Source of the DNA: CAWJKP01 sp963843465 | GTDB lineage: Bacteria > Planctomycetota > Planctomycetia > Pirellulales > Thermoguttaceae | Length of the DNA stretch: 64,000 nucleotides | Assembly: GCA_963843465.1 (NCBI GenBank) | Contig: CAWJKP010000007.1 | Coordinates: 62,001-126,000, forward strand | Reading direction: 5' to 3' | Shown here: one piece after another, positions 37,940 to 48,364 of the stretch | Layout of the letters: the number at the start of each line of letters is the position of its first letter | Position numbering within the stretch: position 1 is the first letter of the stretch | Notes under the pieces: model-generated | Databases searched by the model: none | What the model saw: only the letters and a program-made list of their open reading frames with translations | Told to the model about the DNA's origin: nothing | Translations under genes and position numbers: made by a program

Positions 37940-38060
37940 CCTCCCATCCAAATTAGCGGGTTGGCCCGATTTGTCAACGAAGGTTCGTTTTCCAAAACGA
38001 CCGTTTCAACCTCGCCGCTATGGTGATCTCGGCGGCTAGACAGTCCGGTAGCGGGAGCGA

Positions 38061-39536
38061 TCACCTTTCTTCCGGCAACACGGCATCCATTTTCTTACGC
38101 CACTGCCAGATTCTCTCCCATTCGACGCTATCGGCCTTGAGGGGATCGAACCGGCTTGCATCCACGTCGATATATAACTCCCGGTACTTGGCCGGATCGA
38201 AGCGGGGGTTAGGCATGTTGACCTGGGCGTTCACATCCCTGCGCCAGGTGGTCAAGGCGGCGCACATCTTGGCTGCCCGGCCCGAATACTCTGCTGCCAT
38301 GTCGCGTTGCTGGCTAATATCCCGGCCCAGGTTGTACAGTTCCGTCCGCGCCTCGTCGTAATACTCCACGAGCATCCAGTTGTCCTCGCGGATGGCGCCG
38401 CTGGGGCGGCTGCCCTGGTTGGTGTAATGGGGAAAGTGCCAGAACAAGGAGCGTTTGGGGGCCGGGCCGGTTGCGGTGAGCAGGGCGGCGAAACTGACCC
38501 CATCGAGTTTCGAGGGCGAAGGCTGTCCGGCCAGGTCCAAGAGGGTGGGAACCCAGTCGGTGTTGATCACCGGATCGTCGACGACTTTGCCGGCAGGCAC
38601 GTGGCCGGGCCAGCGCACGATCAGGGGAACGCGCATCCCGCCCTCATAAACAAAGCCCTTGCCGGCCCGGTAGGGAGTGTTGTGGGTGACCCTGGGGTGA
38701 GGTCCCTCCGGCACGTGCAAGCCGCCGTTGTCCGAGGTGAAAATGACGATCGTCCGGTCGGCCAGTTTCAGGGCTTCGAGCCTGGCCAGCAACCGTCCCA
38801 CCGTGTCGTCCAGCGTTTCGATCACACCGGCATAGACCGGCTCGAAGGCCGTGGCATTGTTCTGGACCCGCTGCGGCTGCGCGGCGTAGGGGATGTGCGG
38901 GGAGTTGTGGGCAAGATAGACCAGGAAGGGACGGTCGCGGTGGTCTTCGATGAATCTTTGGGCGGCGGCCGTCAGATCATATTCGCCCTTGCCGCCCTCG
39001 GTTGCGGAAGGCTTGGTATTCGCCTTCCCCGGATGATAGAAGTCGAAGCCGTGTTCCCGCGGGCCGAAGCCCTGGCCGCCGACGTGCCATTTGCCGAACG
39101 CGCCGCAGACGTAGCCGGCCTTCTTGAAGTATTGGGGCAGCATCATCTCTTCCAGTGGCACCTGCATCTGGATCTCGGGCTGAAGGACTTTTTGCGAGAC
39201 GCAGTCCGGCCGGCCGGGCAGAAAGGTGGTCAAGTGCAGGCGGGCCGGCGTCTTACCCGTGAGGATCGCCGCCCGCGACGGAGAGCAGATCGGTTGGGAG
39301 CAATAGGCGGAAGTGAAACGCATGCCCTCCCGTGCGAGACGATCCAGGCAGGGCGTGTGGTGATCCTGCCGCCCGTAACAGTGCAGATCGTTGATGCCCA
39401 GATCGTCGCAAAGAATGAAGAGGATGTTCGGCCGCTGCACTCCCGGCTTGTCCTGGCCGCTGGCCGCACGGCCCATGTTGCCCTCGATGCCACCCACGAG
39501 AACCGCTATGAACGCCGCGAGAAGAACCGATCGCAT
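38061..39536 (-). CDS. secreted sulfatase (arylsulfatase A-type)
   Basis: 491 residues from ATG 39536 (GGAG upstream), with a signal peptide (SVLLAAFIAVLVGGIEG). Metal-binding residues are in NILFILCDDLG and the sulfatase signature CSPSRAAILTGK at about residue 85 contains the cysteine converted to formylglycine. SDNGG and the GKGFVYEGGMRVPLIVRWPG loop complete the family pattern. It should cleave sulfate esters from polysaccharides in the periplasm or outside. It is flanked by other secreted carbohydrate-active genes on the same strand, as is usual for planctomycetes feeding on sulfated algal glycans. Intact. Confidence 0.93.
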   Translation of the reverse strand: MRSVLLAAFIAVLVGGIEGNMGRAASGQDKPGVQRPNILFILCDDLGINDLHCYGRQDHHTPCLDRLAREGMRFTSAYCSQPICSPSRAAILTGKTPARLHLTTFLPGRPDCVSQKVLQPEIQMQVPLEEMMLPQYFKKAGYVCGAFGKWHVGGQGFGPREHGFDFYHPGKANTKPSATEGGKGEYDLTAAAQRFIEDHRDRPFLVYLAHNSPHIPYAAQPQRVQNNATAFEPVYAGVIETLDDTVGRLLARLEALKLADRTIVIFTSDNGGLHVPEGPHPRVTHNTPYRAGKGFVYEGGMRVPLIVRWPGHVPAGKVVDDPVINTDWVPTLLDLAGQPSPSKLDGVSFAALLTATGPAPKRSLFWHFPHYTNQGSRPSGAIREDNWMLVEYYDEARTELYNLGRDISQQRDMAAEYSGRAAKMCAALTTWRRDVNAQVNMPNPRFDPAKYRELYIDVDASRFDPLKADSVEWERIWQWRKKMDAVLPEER

Positions 39537-39651
39537 GATTTCCAACTCCGGCCGGATTGCGCAAGACGGCTGTTCAGCGATTATCGGGTGGTGACGAGCG
39601 GCTTGCAAGTCAGCCACATCCTTGGCTGCCGTGTCGTCTTCACGGCAACCC

Positions 39652-41991
39652 CTAAGGGCTAGGGAAAACGACCGTGCCGGTGGCCTGGGCCGGGGCGGCC
39701 GCGGGCCGCTCCCCCGCCTTGTTCAGCCAGAACGGCGAGCCGAAGGTCCACTGGTCGAAGTTGAAGGCCGGCTTGCCCGCCATCGGGTCGAACGAATTGC
39801 CGCCGAAGGCGTTGAAGCAGGCGTGCGGCGGCGCGTCCCGGCGGCGAGCATCGTCCAGGGCTAGCCACGAGGAGTTGGCGATCACGCCGCCGTAGCTCTT
39901 CACCTCGCCGTGAATCACCCGATTGCCGCGGATCAGGTTCCCGAACGTCAGCGGCAGCGGCTGCCGCAAGACCGCCAGCTCGCGGTCGCCGGAGAACACC
40001 ACCGCGCTGGGCGTGTCCGTGAAGATACAGTTGCGCACCTCGTTCAGTGCGCTGGGCGAGTAGTACAGTCGCTCACCCTTGGGGGCGTTGTACGCGGGGA
40101 ACCATACGCCAAATCCGCTTCGGAGGCCGATGAAACGATCCACCACGTTGTCCAGCGCGCCGGACATTTGGATTCCCTGGAGCGTGTCGCGGCAAAGATT
40201 GTTCAGCAGTACGTTCTGGTAAGCGAACTGCCGCACGACGATCCACGAGTCCGCGTCGGGCGCGATCCGCCACGGCTCCGTGAGGGTGGCGCGGCTTTCG
40301 CTGTTGTCCGCGACAGTGCGGACCTGGCCGAAGCCCCAGCCCCCAACGACCATCGCCGTTCGTCCCTTGAGCACGTGTGGCGGCCACTTCTGGTCCTTCT
40401 GCTCGATGTGGCTCGGCTCGATCCTCGCCGGGTGCCCCAGCCAGTTCTCGCTCCCGACCTCGCCGCACTCGAAGAGGATGCTCTCGCCGCCGCCTTCGAC
40501 GCAGCCGGCGTCGAGGAAGCGATTGCGGGCGATGAAATTGTGTTGCACCGGCCCGCCCCAGGGACCGCACGTGTAGCCGCGGTTCGCCTCGCGGCAGACG
40601 TTGCCCTCGATCAGGCATTCCTCGCCGATCTGGCAGCCGATCTGATTCGTGCCGTACGGCCCGCGCGGCGGGGTGAAGGTGTTGTAAAGCGTGCGGCAGC
40701 GGCGCGTGCCGCCGCCGATCCCGTTCATCGCCCGCAGGTCGCACCAACTGATTTCGATCCGTTGGCCGCCGCCGTAGGTGTTGATTGCCGCCGCCGGCAG
40801 CCACTCCTTGGTCAGCAGCGGCGTACGGGGATTGAAGAGGTCGCAGCGGGTGACTGTGACGTCGTGCACCGGTCCGGCGGGCGACTCCATGAGGATGTTG
40901 AAGCCCGTGTCGTCGTTGCCGCGGAGCGAGAGGTCGGAGATCGTGGTGTCGGAGACTACGTAGACCATCGGCCTCTCGCCGGCGTGGCGGAAGGCCGCTG
41001 CCGCCGCCCGTGCCTTCTCGGGCAGCCCGGCCGCCGGGAAGCCGCCTTGAAACTTCTCGGGCCGGGCGACCAGGAAGGTGGTGGCCCGGTTCGCGCCCTT
41101 GAGGTCTACGCCGGGCAAGACGCGCAAGGGCCAGGAGATGAGGTACGTGCCGGCGGGCAGGAAAACCACCCCGCCCCTTTCCGCCGCGGCCAGCAGGACC
41201 TCCTCGATGGCCGCGGTGTCGTCGGCGAGCCCATCGCCCTTGGCCCCGTGTTTCGTCACGTCGAAGACGGCCTTTTTCTGCGGCGGCGCGGACCGGACCG
41301 CGAGCCCCAGCGGACCCGCGAACCCGAACGGCCCGTAGGCCCCGTGGTGTACCCACGCGTCATAGCCGCCCTGCGGCAAATCGGCCGGCAACCGGTAACA
41401 GACCTCGTAGGCCAACTGATAATCAAGGTGTCCCTGGTAGTCGTGCTTTGCGCCGCGCGTGGCCTCGAAAACCTTGCCGCCGGCACGAGCGACGAGGAAC
41501 ATTCGGGGCTTGGGCCCGGGGGAAAATGCCCGGCAAAGGTTGCGTCCGAACACGCGGATCTCCGTGCCGGGCGCCGCTGTCTCGTATTCCAGGAAGTAGG
41601 GCTGCGGCCGATTGACCGCGTAAGGTTTCGAGGTGCCTCGGGCGCTACGAACCCAAAGGACCGCAGCCTCCCCTTGCATGACCGCTCCCAACACCTGGGG
41701 CGACAGTTTCCGCACGCGCCCGTAGAGGCCGATCACACTCCCATCGGGTGGCACTTCCGGCGGCCGCGGCAGCCCGCCGCTGAGGATCTGCGGCAGAAGA
41801 TCCTTGGGGTCTTGTCGCTCCTTCGGAGCCCAGGCAATGACGGTGCTCTCCGGCTCGTCGAACCCCTCGCCGAACACCAGGAATGGCTCCCAGTGGTTGA
41901 CCGGACCGGCAACGTTGGCGATTTCCGGCGCCGCCGCGGCGGCACCCGCGGCAAGCAGGACCGCGATGAAGATGCTCATCCCAGACCGCAT
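39652..41991 (-). CDS. secreted right-handed beta-helix protein (Pectate_lyase_3 type)
   Basis: 779 residues, with AAGGAG six bases before the ATG at 41991 and a signal peptide (MSIFIAVLLAAGAAAAAPE). The N-terminal third is a beta-sandwich. From about residue 245 the phrase FDVTKHGAKGDGLADDTAAI opens a PF12708 beta-helix, followed by GVVFLPAGTYLISWPL and repeated short strands. This fold is found in polysaccharide lyases, GH28-like hydrolases and phage tailspikes; the exact activity cannot be assigned. A sulfatase gene follows 115 bases downstream on the same strand, so a common role in breaking down sulfated polysaccharide is plausible. Intact. Confidence 0.87.
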   Translation of the reverse strand: MRSGMSIFIAVLLAAGAAAAAPEIANVAGPVNHWEPFLVFGEGFDEPESTVIAWAPKERQDPKDLLPQILSGGLPRPPEVPPDGSVIGLYGRVRKLSPQVLGAVMQGEAAVLWVRSARGTSKPYAVNRPQPYFLEYETAAPGTEIRVFGRNLCRAFSPGPKPRMFLVARAGGKVFEATRGAKHDYQGHLDYQLAYEVCYRLPADLPQGGYDAWVHHGAYGPFGFAGPLGLAVRSAPPQKKAVFDVTKHGAKGDGLADDTAAIEEVLLAAAERGGVVFLPAGTYLISWPLRVLPGVDLKGANRATTFLVARPEKFQGGFPAAGLPEKARAAAAAFRHAGERPMVYVVSDTTISDLSLRGNDDTGFNILMESPAGPVHDVTVTRCDLFNPRTPLLTKEWLPAAAINTYGGGQRIEISWCDLRAMNGIGGGTRRCRTLYNTFTPPRGPYGTNQIGCQIGEECLIEGNVCREANRGYTCGPWGGPVQHNFIARNRFLDAGCVEGGGESILFECGEVGSENWLGHPARIEPSHIEQKDQKWPPHVLKGRTAMVVGGWGFGQVRTVADNSESRATLTEPWRIAPDADSWIVVRQFAYQNVLLNNLCRDTLQGIQMSGALDNVVDRFIGLRSGFGVWFPAYNAPKGERLYYSPSALNEVRNCIFTDTPSAVVFSGDRELAVLRQPLPLTFGNLIRGNRVIHGEVKSYGGVIANSSWLALDDARRRDAPPHACFNAFGGNSFDPMAGKPAFNFDQWTFGSPFWLNKAGERPAAAPAQATGTVVFPSP

Positions 41992-42062
41992 GATCTTCTC
42001 CTTCCCGACATGGCGCGGATCGACAGGGCGATAACCTCGGGTTGGAACTGGCCGATTTTCGA

Positions 42063-45000
42063 TTACTTGCCTGTTACCAGCCGATGAGGTACGAGCGCCT
42101 GTCTTAGGATGTCAAGCTGCTCCTCAAGCTGCTTTATTGCCTCGGCCGCGATTGTGAGGTCGCCAGATTTGCCGATCTGTTCGACCCGCCGTGTGGCGTC
42201 GGCGGCAGCACGGGCGCCGAGGTAGACCACGGTGCCCTTGAGCCGGTGTGCCGTGTCGGCAAGATCGGTGGCGTGGCCGGTGCCCAGCGCCCTCAGCATC
42301 TGTTCGATGAGCTGGTCGGCTTCGTCGAAGAAGCAACCGACCATATCCTGGAACATTTTGTATTTGCCGTAGCACCTGCGCACCGCCTCGTCCAAGTCGA
42401 ACACGCTCGCATCTGGCGCCGAGGCATGCTGAACGACATGCGCCGTTTCCGATTCGGCTACCGCAACCCCTGGCGGCTCGTGTTCGGGCGGCGGCACACC
42501 CGCCTGCTCATTGCTCCTGTCAGTCCCCGCGAGCCGCTCGACCAGTTCGATCAGTTCCTCGCCCTTGACCGGCTTGCTGATGTAGCCGTCCATACCTGCA
42601 TCCAGGCAGCGGTCGGAGTCACCCTTCAGCGCGTGGGCCGTCATGGCGATGATGGGTAACTTGGCCTTCTTCGAGTCTGCCAGCTTGCGAATCGCTTGGG
42701 TTGCCTGGAAACCGTCCATCACCGGCATCTGCACGTCCATCAGCACGACGTCGAAGTCCTGCTGGTCCACGGCTTCCAACGCTTGCTTTCCGTTCTGTGC
42801 CACTTCCACGCTATGCCCGCGCTTGCCAAGAACATAGGTGACCAGCTTCTGGTTCGCCGGAGTATCCTCTGCCAGAAGCACGCGCAACACTCGGGAAGGA
42901 GTGGCCGAGATGGCTGCCGGAACAGAGCCGGAAGTCTTGGTAGCCTGCTGCTGGATACCCAACGCCTCGGCGATCACCTTGAACAAGTTGGACTGGGAGA
43001 TGGGCTTCTCCAGGCACAACGCGCCCACGTCCTGGCAGCATTTGGGCTGCTTGCAGCGGTCCATCGCCGAGAGCATGAGAATCACTGGGCCAGCCAGATT
43101 AGCATCGCGGCGCAGCCACTCGGCGAAGGTGAAACCGTCGATGCCCGGCAGCAGGGCATCCGCCAGTATCAAACGGAAGTTCCGCCGCTCGCTGGCCGCC
43201 TTATGCACCTTCGCCAAGGCAGTCGGCACGTCGGCGGCTGTTGCGGGCTTCATCGACCAACGCGAAAATGTCTCGACGAGGATGCGACCGCTGGTGGGAT
43301 TCTCAGCGACAACCAGGACCGGGAGATCACGAAGGGCCTCGCGGCTGACGGCGGGCAGCGTTGGCTCCGCTTCCCAGTCCTTTTGCACTCCGAAACGCGC
43401 CGTGAAGCGGAAGGTGCTTCCACTGCCCGGTTCACTCTCGACCCAAACCCGCCCCCCCATGAGATCAATCAGACGCCGGGTGATGGTCAACCCCAACCCG
43501 GTTCCGCCGTATTGCCGCGTGGTCGAGGCATCCGCCTGCGTGAACGGCGCGAAGATTCGCTCTTGGTCCTCGGGGGCGATGCCGATGCCCGTGTCGGCCA
43601 CGGCGAACTCCAAGATGACTTCCTGGGGCTCCACTGACTGTACGGTCGCGCTCACCACCACTTCGCCTTTGGGCGTGAACTTGACTGCGTTGCCGACCAG
43701 GTTTACGAGCACCTGCCGCAGCCGCAAGGAATCGCCGACGAGCCAGTTTGGCACGTCGCCCAGGTCGCAGACCAATTCCAGCCCTTTCTCGTAGGCCCGT
43801 ACACCGAGGGTCTTGATGACTTCCTGCACGGTTTGCCGGAGGTCGAAAAGGGTCGATTCCAGTTGGAAGCCGCCCGATTCGATCCGGGAGAGGTCAAGGA
43901 TTTCGTTCAAGAGTTCCAGCAGACCGTCCGCCGACTGTTTGACGGTCTGGAGATAGTCGCGCGCGGTCGGGGAGAGGTCTTCACCCAGGGCCAGGTCGGT
44001 CATGCCCATGATGGCGTTCATGGGGGTGCGCAGCTCGTGGCTCATGTTCGCCAGGAACTGGCTCTTGGCCACGTTGGCGGCCTCGGCAGCAGCCTTGGCT
44101 TGCCGAAGTGCCTCCTCGGCCTGCTTGCGCGGTAATGTCCATCTCGATCCCGTCCCAGAGCGTCGAACCGTCGGGCAGGCGGCGCGGGTTCGAGCGGGAG
44201 TGGAACCAGCGGATCTCGCCCGAGGGCAGGCGGCGGCGGAACTGGTGGTCGAAGGGCGTCAGCGTGCGGGCCGATTCCGCGGTGGCGGCCACCATGGCAA
44301 CCCGGTCTTCGGGGAGGATATTCGCGAAGGAGAGGGCGGGTTGCTGGAGAATGTCCGCGATGGCATGGCCGGTGTGCGCGGCGAGGCCGGTGCTCAGGTG
44401 GGTGAAAAAATCGCCACCGTCGGGCCGGATCACGTATTGGTAGATCGCGCCCCCGGGGAGGTTGTTGCCGATGGCCTGGAGGCGCTCTTCGCTCTGCCGC
44501 TGCCGCTCTTCCGCCCGCGTCTTGGCCAGAGCCACGCCCAGATAACCTGCCAGCCGTTCCCACAAGGCAATCCCTTCGGCAGCAAAGCGACCTTTGCGGT
44601 GGTCGTTCAACTGGAGGAGTCCTAAGCGGTCCTCGCCCACAGAGAGAGCGATCAGGGCCACCGACTCGTATCCCTGGCCATTACAGCGGTTGCGGGTACG
44701 GGCCTGGCGGTCGGCTTCCGTCGTGTTGGCGAGCAGTTCCGTCGTGCAGTTGGTCCAGAAGCTCCCTCGGGTAGTGAAGAACGGTTTCGACGGATCAAAC
44801 CGCCCGCAGATCACGTTGCCGCACATGCACTCGATAAGGGGATTGCCATCACTATCACGGATGGGCTGCCCCGCATCATCTCGGGCACAAAGCCGGTTCT
44901 CCAACAGCACAAACTCCTGTGGGAACCCACGAGCCTCGTAATACGGATAATCGTCCCCGTCCTTCAGTCGGACGCCGACGGCTTCGCAGCCGGACTTCTC

Positions 45001-46406
45001 TTGGAAGAACGTCACCGCCGTGCGAACCAGGTCTTCCTTTCCGCGACTCTCATTTACCAGGCGAAGGAATCCCGCCGCGATCTCGCGTTCCTCTTCGTCT
45101 CGCTTGCGTGCGGTGATGTCGCGAGCGACATGTACCGTGCCAATGAGCCGACCTTGCTCATCGAAGCGGGGAGTCGTGCTAACCAGAAATTGTCCGCCCA
45201 GGCGCGGCTCATGCACCTCAGCGGTATGTTCCCGGCCATCCCGGCAGGTCTGAGTGTGCGGGCAGAACTCGGGTGGCTGTGCCGTTCCGTGAACCGCTTC
45301 GTAACAGTGCAACCCGATGCACTGCTCGGTCGTCACGCCCAAGCGCTCGGCCATTGGGCGGTTGGCGTGAACGATCCGGTGCTGATCGTCCAGGATGGCC
45401 ACGAGGTCCGGGACGGTGTCGAAGGTCTGTTCCCAGACCTCCTTGGCCTGCCGCATCGCCTCCTCCGCCTGTTTGCGGGCGGTGATGTCGCGGCCATAGA
45501 GGTTCACGTAGCCGCTGTCCGCGATAGGCACAAAGAGGAATGAGAAAACCCGGCCTCCGGTTTCCACGTCCACCTGCCTGGCCTGCCCACAATCCAGCGT
45601 CTCGCGGACGAGGCGGGCGAAGGACTCGGGGGCGGGGCGGCCAATTTCGCAGCGCCACTCGCCGCCAAGGGCAATGGCGGAGTGGTTGGCGTAGAGGACG
45701 GTCCCCGCGCGGTCGATGCGCAGGATCGGGTACGGGTTCTCGTCGGGGAACTGGGCGGCGCTCCGCAACGCCTCGTCCAACTGCTCGCGCGCGGCGATCT
45801 CGGATCGCAGAGCCCGGTTGGCTTCCGCCAATTCGTCCGAGCGCTTCTGCTGGCTGATGTCGATGACCGCCGCACGGCAGACTCTCTCTTGCCGTTGGCG
45901 GTTCTGGGCGGCGATGCCCTCAACCAGCACATCGACTACCTTCCCATCCTTCAGAATCTTGACCTCGCAGGTCTGCTTAACATCGGCCAGAAGCACGCGT
46001 TGGCAGAACTCGGCGAACTGATCGCGGCATTCCATGGCCACGAATTGACCGAACCGTTTGTGAACCACCACGCTGCGGTCCAGGCCCAGCAGCGCGGCCC
46101 CAGCCAGGTTGACCTCCAGAATCCGCCCCTCGTGGTCCCAGAGAAAATAGGCAACCGGGGCAAAATCGAACAGGTCGCAGTACCTCTCCGACGCCTCCTG
46201 GGCCGCTGCCTGGGCGCGCTGGAGTTCCTCGTTCTGCATCTCCAGTTCGATCTGATGTACCCGCAACTCGTGGACCAGGCGCGCGCGTCAGCATCGGACG
46301 GCAAGGGGCCGTGATTACCTTCTGCGGGCCGCAGACGCTCCTCAGCCTTGCGGCGCAGCTCGGCCGCTTGAGGAAGTCCCGAATCCGTCGCTTCCCTGTC
46401 GCTCAT
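42063..46406 (-). CDS. multi-PAS/GAF hybrid sensor histidine kinase with two receivers and an HPt domain (two frameshifts)
   Basis: About 1,447 residues. The likely start is ATG 46406 (MSDREATDSGLPQAAELRRK); the frame breaks near 46282 in a GCGCGC run and again near 44134, where losing CG from GCGCGC separates the PAS part from the kinase. In order: N-terminal coiled coil, PAS, PAS, PAS (each followed by a PAC-like DITARK segment), a GAF domain with cysteine-rich ECMCGNVICG, another PAS, the phosphoacceptor ANMSHELRTPMNAIMGMTDL, the ATP-binding domain (GTGLGLTITRRLI), two receivers (the second with LLAEDTPANQKL and VVLMDVQMPVMDG), and an HPt with HRLKGT. A membrane helix is not seen, so it is probably cytosolic and may sense redox or a small ligand. 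Confidence 0.88.
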
Positions 46407-46552
46407 GGGCTTCACTCTTACCCTGCGAGTTTCTACGCCTGGCGTAGCTGGCCTCGCCAGCCAACCCAGCCGAGGACGTAAGCGGTTGACCACGCGCGCA
46501 GTTCAAGCCGTAGGCCGCTCTCTGCCATTTTGTCCAGAATAACCGATCTGGG

Positions 46553-46717
46553 CTAGGCTTTGTCCATAGGGAGAACCACTATCGGTAGGACACAGAAGAC
46601 CACGTCGGAACGGCGGAGCGTGCGCGGAGGCGGCGCGTTGCGGTCGGCCGATGAAGCGGCGCTACCCCAGAAGCAACCAAGCAATGCGAACACCGCCGCA
46701 CACCCCTGATGGTCCAT
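46553..46717 (-). CDS. small secreted peptide or truncated exported protein
   Basis: A 54-codon frame starting at ATG 46717 with an excellent ribosome site (GGAGGAGGCTGCA before ATG). It encodes a hydrophobic signal-like start (CAAVFALLGCFWGSAASSA) and then only about 30 further residues. This could be a genuine small exported peptide, but the surrounding deletions make the surviving 5' end of a larger exported protein more likely. No family recognised. Confidence 0.4.
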   Translation of the reverse strand: MDHQGCAAVFALLGCFWGSAASSADRNAPPPRTLRRSDVVFCVLPIVVLPMDKA

Positions 46718-46736
46718 TGCAGCCTCCTCCGATAGG

Positions 46737-47228
46737 TTACGGTTGTGGACTAGATTGACCTTCGCTCTCTCGAACCAGTTTACGTACGATCTCTAACGCC
46801 TCAGCCACATGCCGCTCCGCCAACATCAAGGCGCTGAAGACGTGACGGACGATGCCCGCCTTGTCGATCACATAGGTCACCCGGCTGGGCATGATGCCCA
46901 GCGTCTTCGGCACCTGGTAAGCCTTCCGCAGCGAGCCGTCCCGGTCGCTCAGCAATAGGAACGGCAACGCCTGGTTGGCAACGAAAGCCCGGTGCCGCTC
47001 CGGCGAATCGGCGCTGACGCCGATGACGACGGCCCCCAGCTTCGTAAACTCCTCGTAGGCGTCTCGGAAGCCGCATGCCTCCTTGGTGCAGACCGGCGAG
47101 CCGTCCTTCGGGTAGAAATAGAGCACAACGACGCTCTTGCCCCGGTAGTCTGCCAGCCGGACTTGTTGGCCATTGTGGGCCTCGCGGGTGAAATCCGGGG
47201 CGGGTTGGTTCAGTAGCGGTGAGGTCAT
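46737..47228 (-). CDS. bcp: peroxiredoxin, BCP/PrxQ type
   Basis: 163 residues. The thioredoxin-fold peroxidase is recognised by VVLYFYPKDGSPVCTKEACG, with the peroxidatic Cys47 and a second Cys52 five residues on, the pattern of atypical 2-Cys PrxQ/BCP enzymes that reduce hydroperoxides using thioredoxin. GVSADSPERHRAF and SLRKAYQV are further family features. Its start overlaps the stop of the upstream truncated glycosidase by four bases. Confidence 0.93.
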   Translation of the reverse strand: MTSPLLNQPAPDFTREAHNGQQVRLADYRGKSVVVLYFYPKDGSPVCTKEACGFRDAYEEFTKLGAVVIGVSADSPERHRAFVANQALPFLLLSDRDGSLRKAYQVPKTLGIMPSRVTYVIDKAGIVRHVFSALMLAERHVAEALEIVRKLVRESEGQSSPQP

Positions 47229-47848
47229 CTGCGTAGTCCTTCGTGTCGGGCCAGTTCCTGCTGCCAGGTAGCGCGTGAAATCGAAAAGATTGTGTGCTCG
47301 AACCCGCTGTGCTGCACGGTCCGTGGCTGGGGCTTCATCACCGGCCGGGTCGGGTCCTTCTCCTTGATCTTGCGATAGGCTTCGATGATCTTCTCCGGCG
47401 GGATTGGCGGCCCGTAGCCCTTCCCCCTGCCCAGCGACTGGGCGTTGTCCGGCTCGTCTCCGTGCATCCAGCCCACGATAGTCTTCTCATCGAGGTGCTT
47501 CAGGGCGTATTCGTTCTGGTCGCAGATGACCGGCATGTGGTGCCGCTTCAGCTCGGCGATCTGTTCGGCGGTCGGCCCCTCCCACAAGGCGACGTACAGA
47601 TTGACGCCGATGGCCTGATACTTGGGGGCGTTGTGGGGATCTTGCAACCAGACGGCGATGGGGAAGAACGTCGCGTCCTTGCCCGGCCCGTTCTGCCACT
47701 TGGCATAGCCGCTCGCCGTGGCCGGAGGGTTCTGGTGCGGGGCTGCTATACAAAGGGCGCCCGGCAACCAGAAGAGCATCCCGATGGCGGCGGCAAGACC
47801 GGTCGCAACCGGCAGGTGGTGTGGGAACAAGCATCGGCTCATCTTCAC
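47225..47848 (-). pseudogene. 5' part of a secreted glycosidase-like protein, truncated
   Basis: 207 residues with a signal peptide and then a TIM-barrel-like beginning (FFPIAVWLQDPHNAPKYQAI, IVGWMHGDEPDN) typical of planctomycete secreted glycosidase-like proteins of 450 or more residues. After KEKDPTRPV the sequence switches to an unrelated tail (KPQPRTVQHSGFEHTIFSIS) and stops, so the C-terminal half of the barrel is lost. The end overlaps bcp by four bases, probably by chance of the deletion. Confidence 0.65.
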
Positions 47849-47860
47849 GGGCCGGGTCTC

Positions 47861-48328
47861 CTATTCTGCAAACTTTCCGAGTTCAGGTTTCTCGACCAAC
47901 ACGTAGTCAACATACCGCATGCTCACCGAGATGCTGTGATCCCCGGCGTTGAAGTTGATCACGTCGTTGTCGCCCAGCCGCTCGTCGCAGAGCGTGGGCA
48001 GGCCGAATAGGCTGCCGAAGGGCGGGATCGAGCCCGGGGCCAGGCCCGTCAGTTCCAAGACCTCCTCGCGGGTGGCGAACCGCAGCTTCCGCCAACCCTT
48101 GGCCCGCCGGCCGGCGTGGCTGTCGAGCTTCCGGTCGGCGGGGAGGACGAACATGACAAAGGCATCTTCGCCTTTGCAGACGAGGGCCTTGGCCCCGCTG
48201 CCCAGCGCCGTGCCACGTACCCGGGCGGCCTCTTCGCTGGTGTAGACCGGCTCGTGCCGCAGCACCTGGAAAGAGATTCCGTGCTGCTTTAAGAGGGTCT
48301 CGACGCGCTCGAACACGGACGCTGGCAT
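47861..48328 (-). CDS. YbaK/ProX-type aminoacyl-tRNA deacylase
   Basis: 155 residues covering the whole YbaK/EbsC domain: VLRHEPVYTSEEAA, the conserved lysine in GSGAKALVCK, and GSIPPFGSLFGLP. The family hydrolyses mischarged tRNAs (such as Ala- or Cys-tRNA-Pro) or related aminoacylated substrates as free-standing editing factors. It appears intact and stands next to truncated genes on either side. Confidence 0.88.
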   Translation of the reverse strand: MPASVFERVETLLKQHGISFQVLRHEPVYTSEEAARVRGTALGSGAKALVCKGEDAFVMFVLPADRKLDSHAGRRAKGWRKLRFATREEVLELTGLAPGSIPPFGSLFGLPTLCDERLGDNDVINFNAGDHSISVSMRYVDYVLVEKPELGKFAE

Positions 48329-48364
48329 GAGCGGAATCCTGAGTTCGTCGGAATTGCCAGGCTC

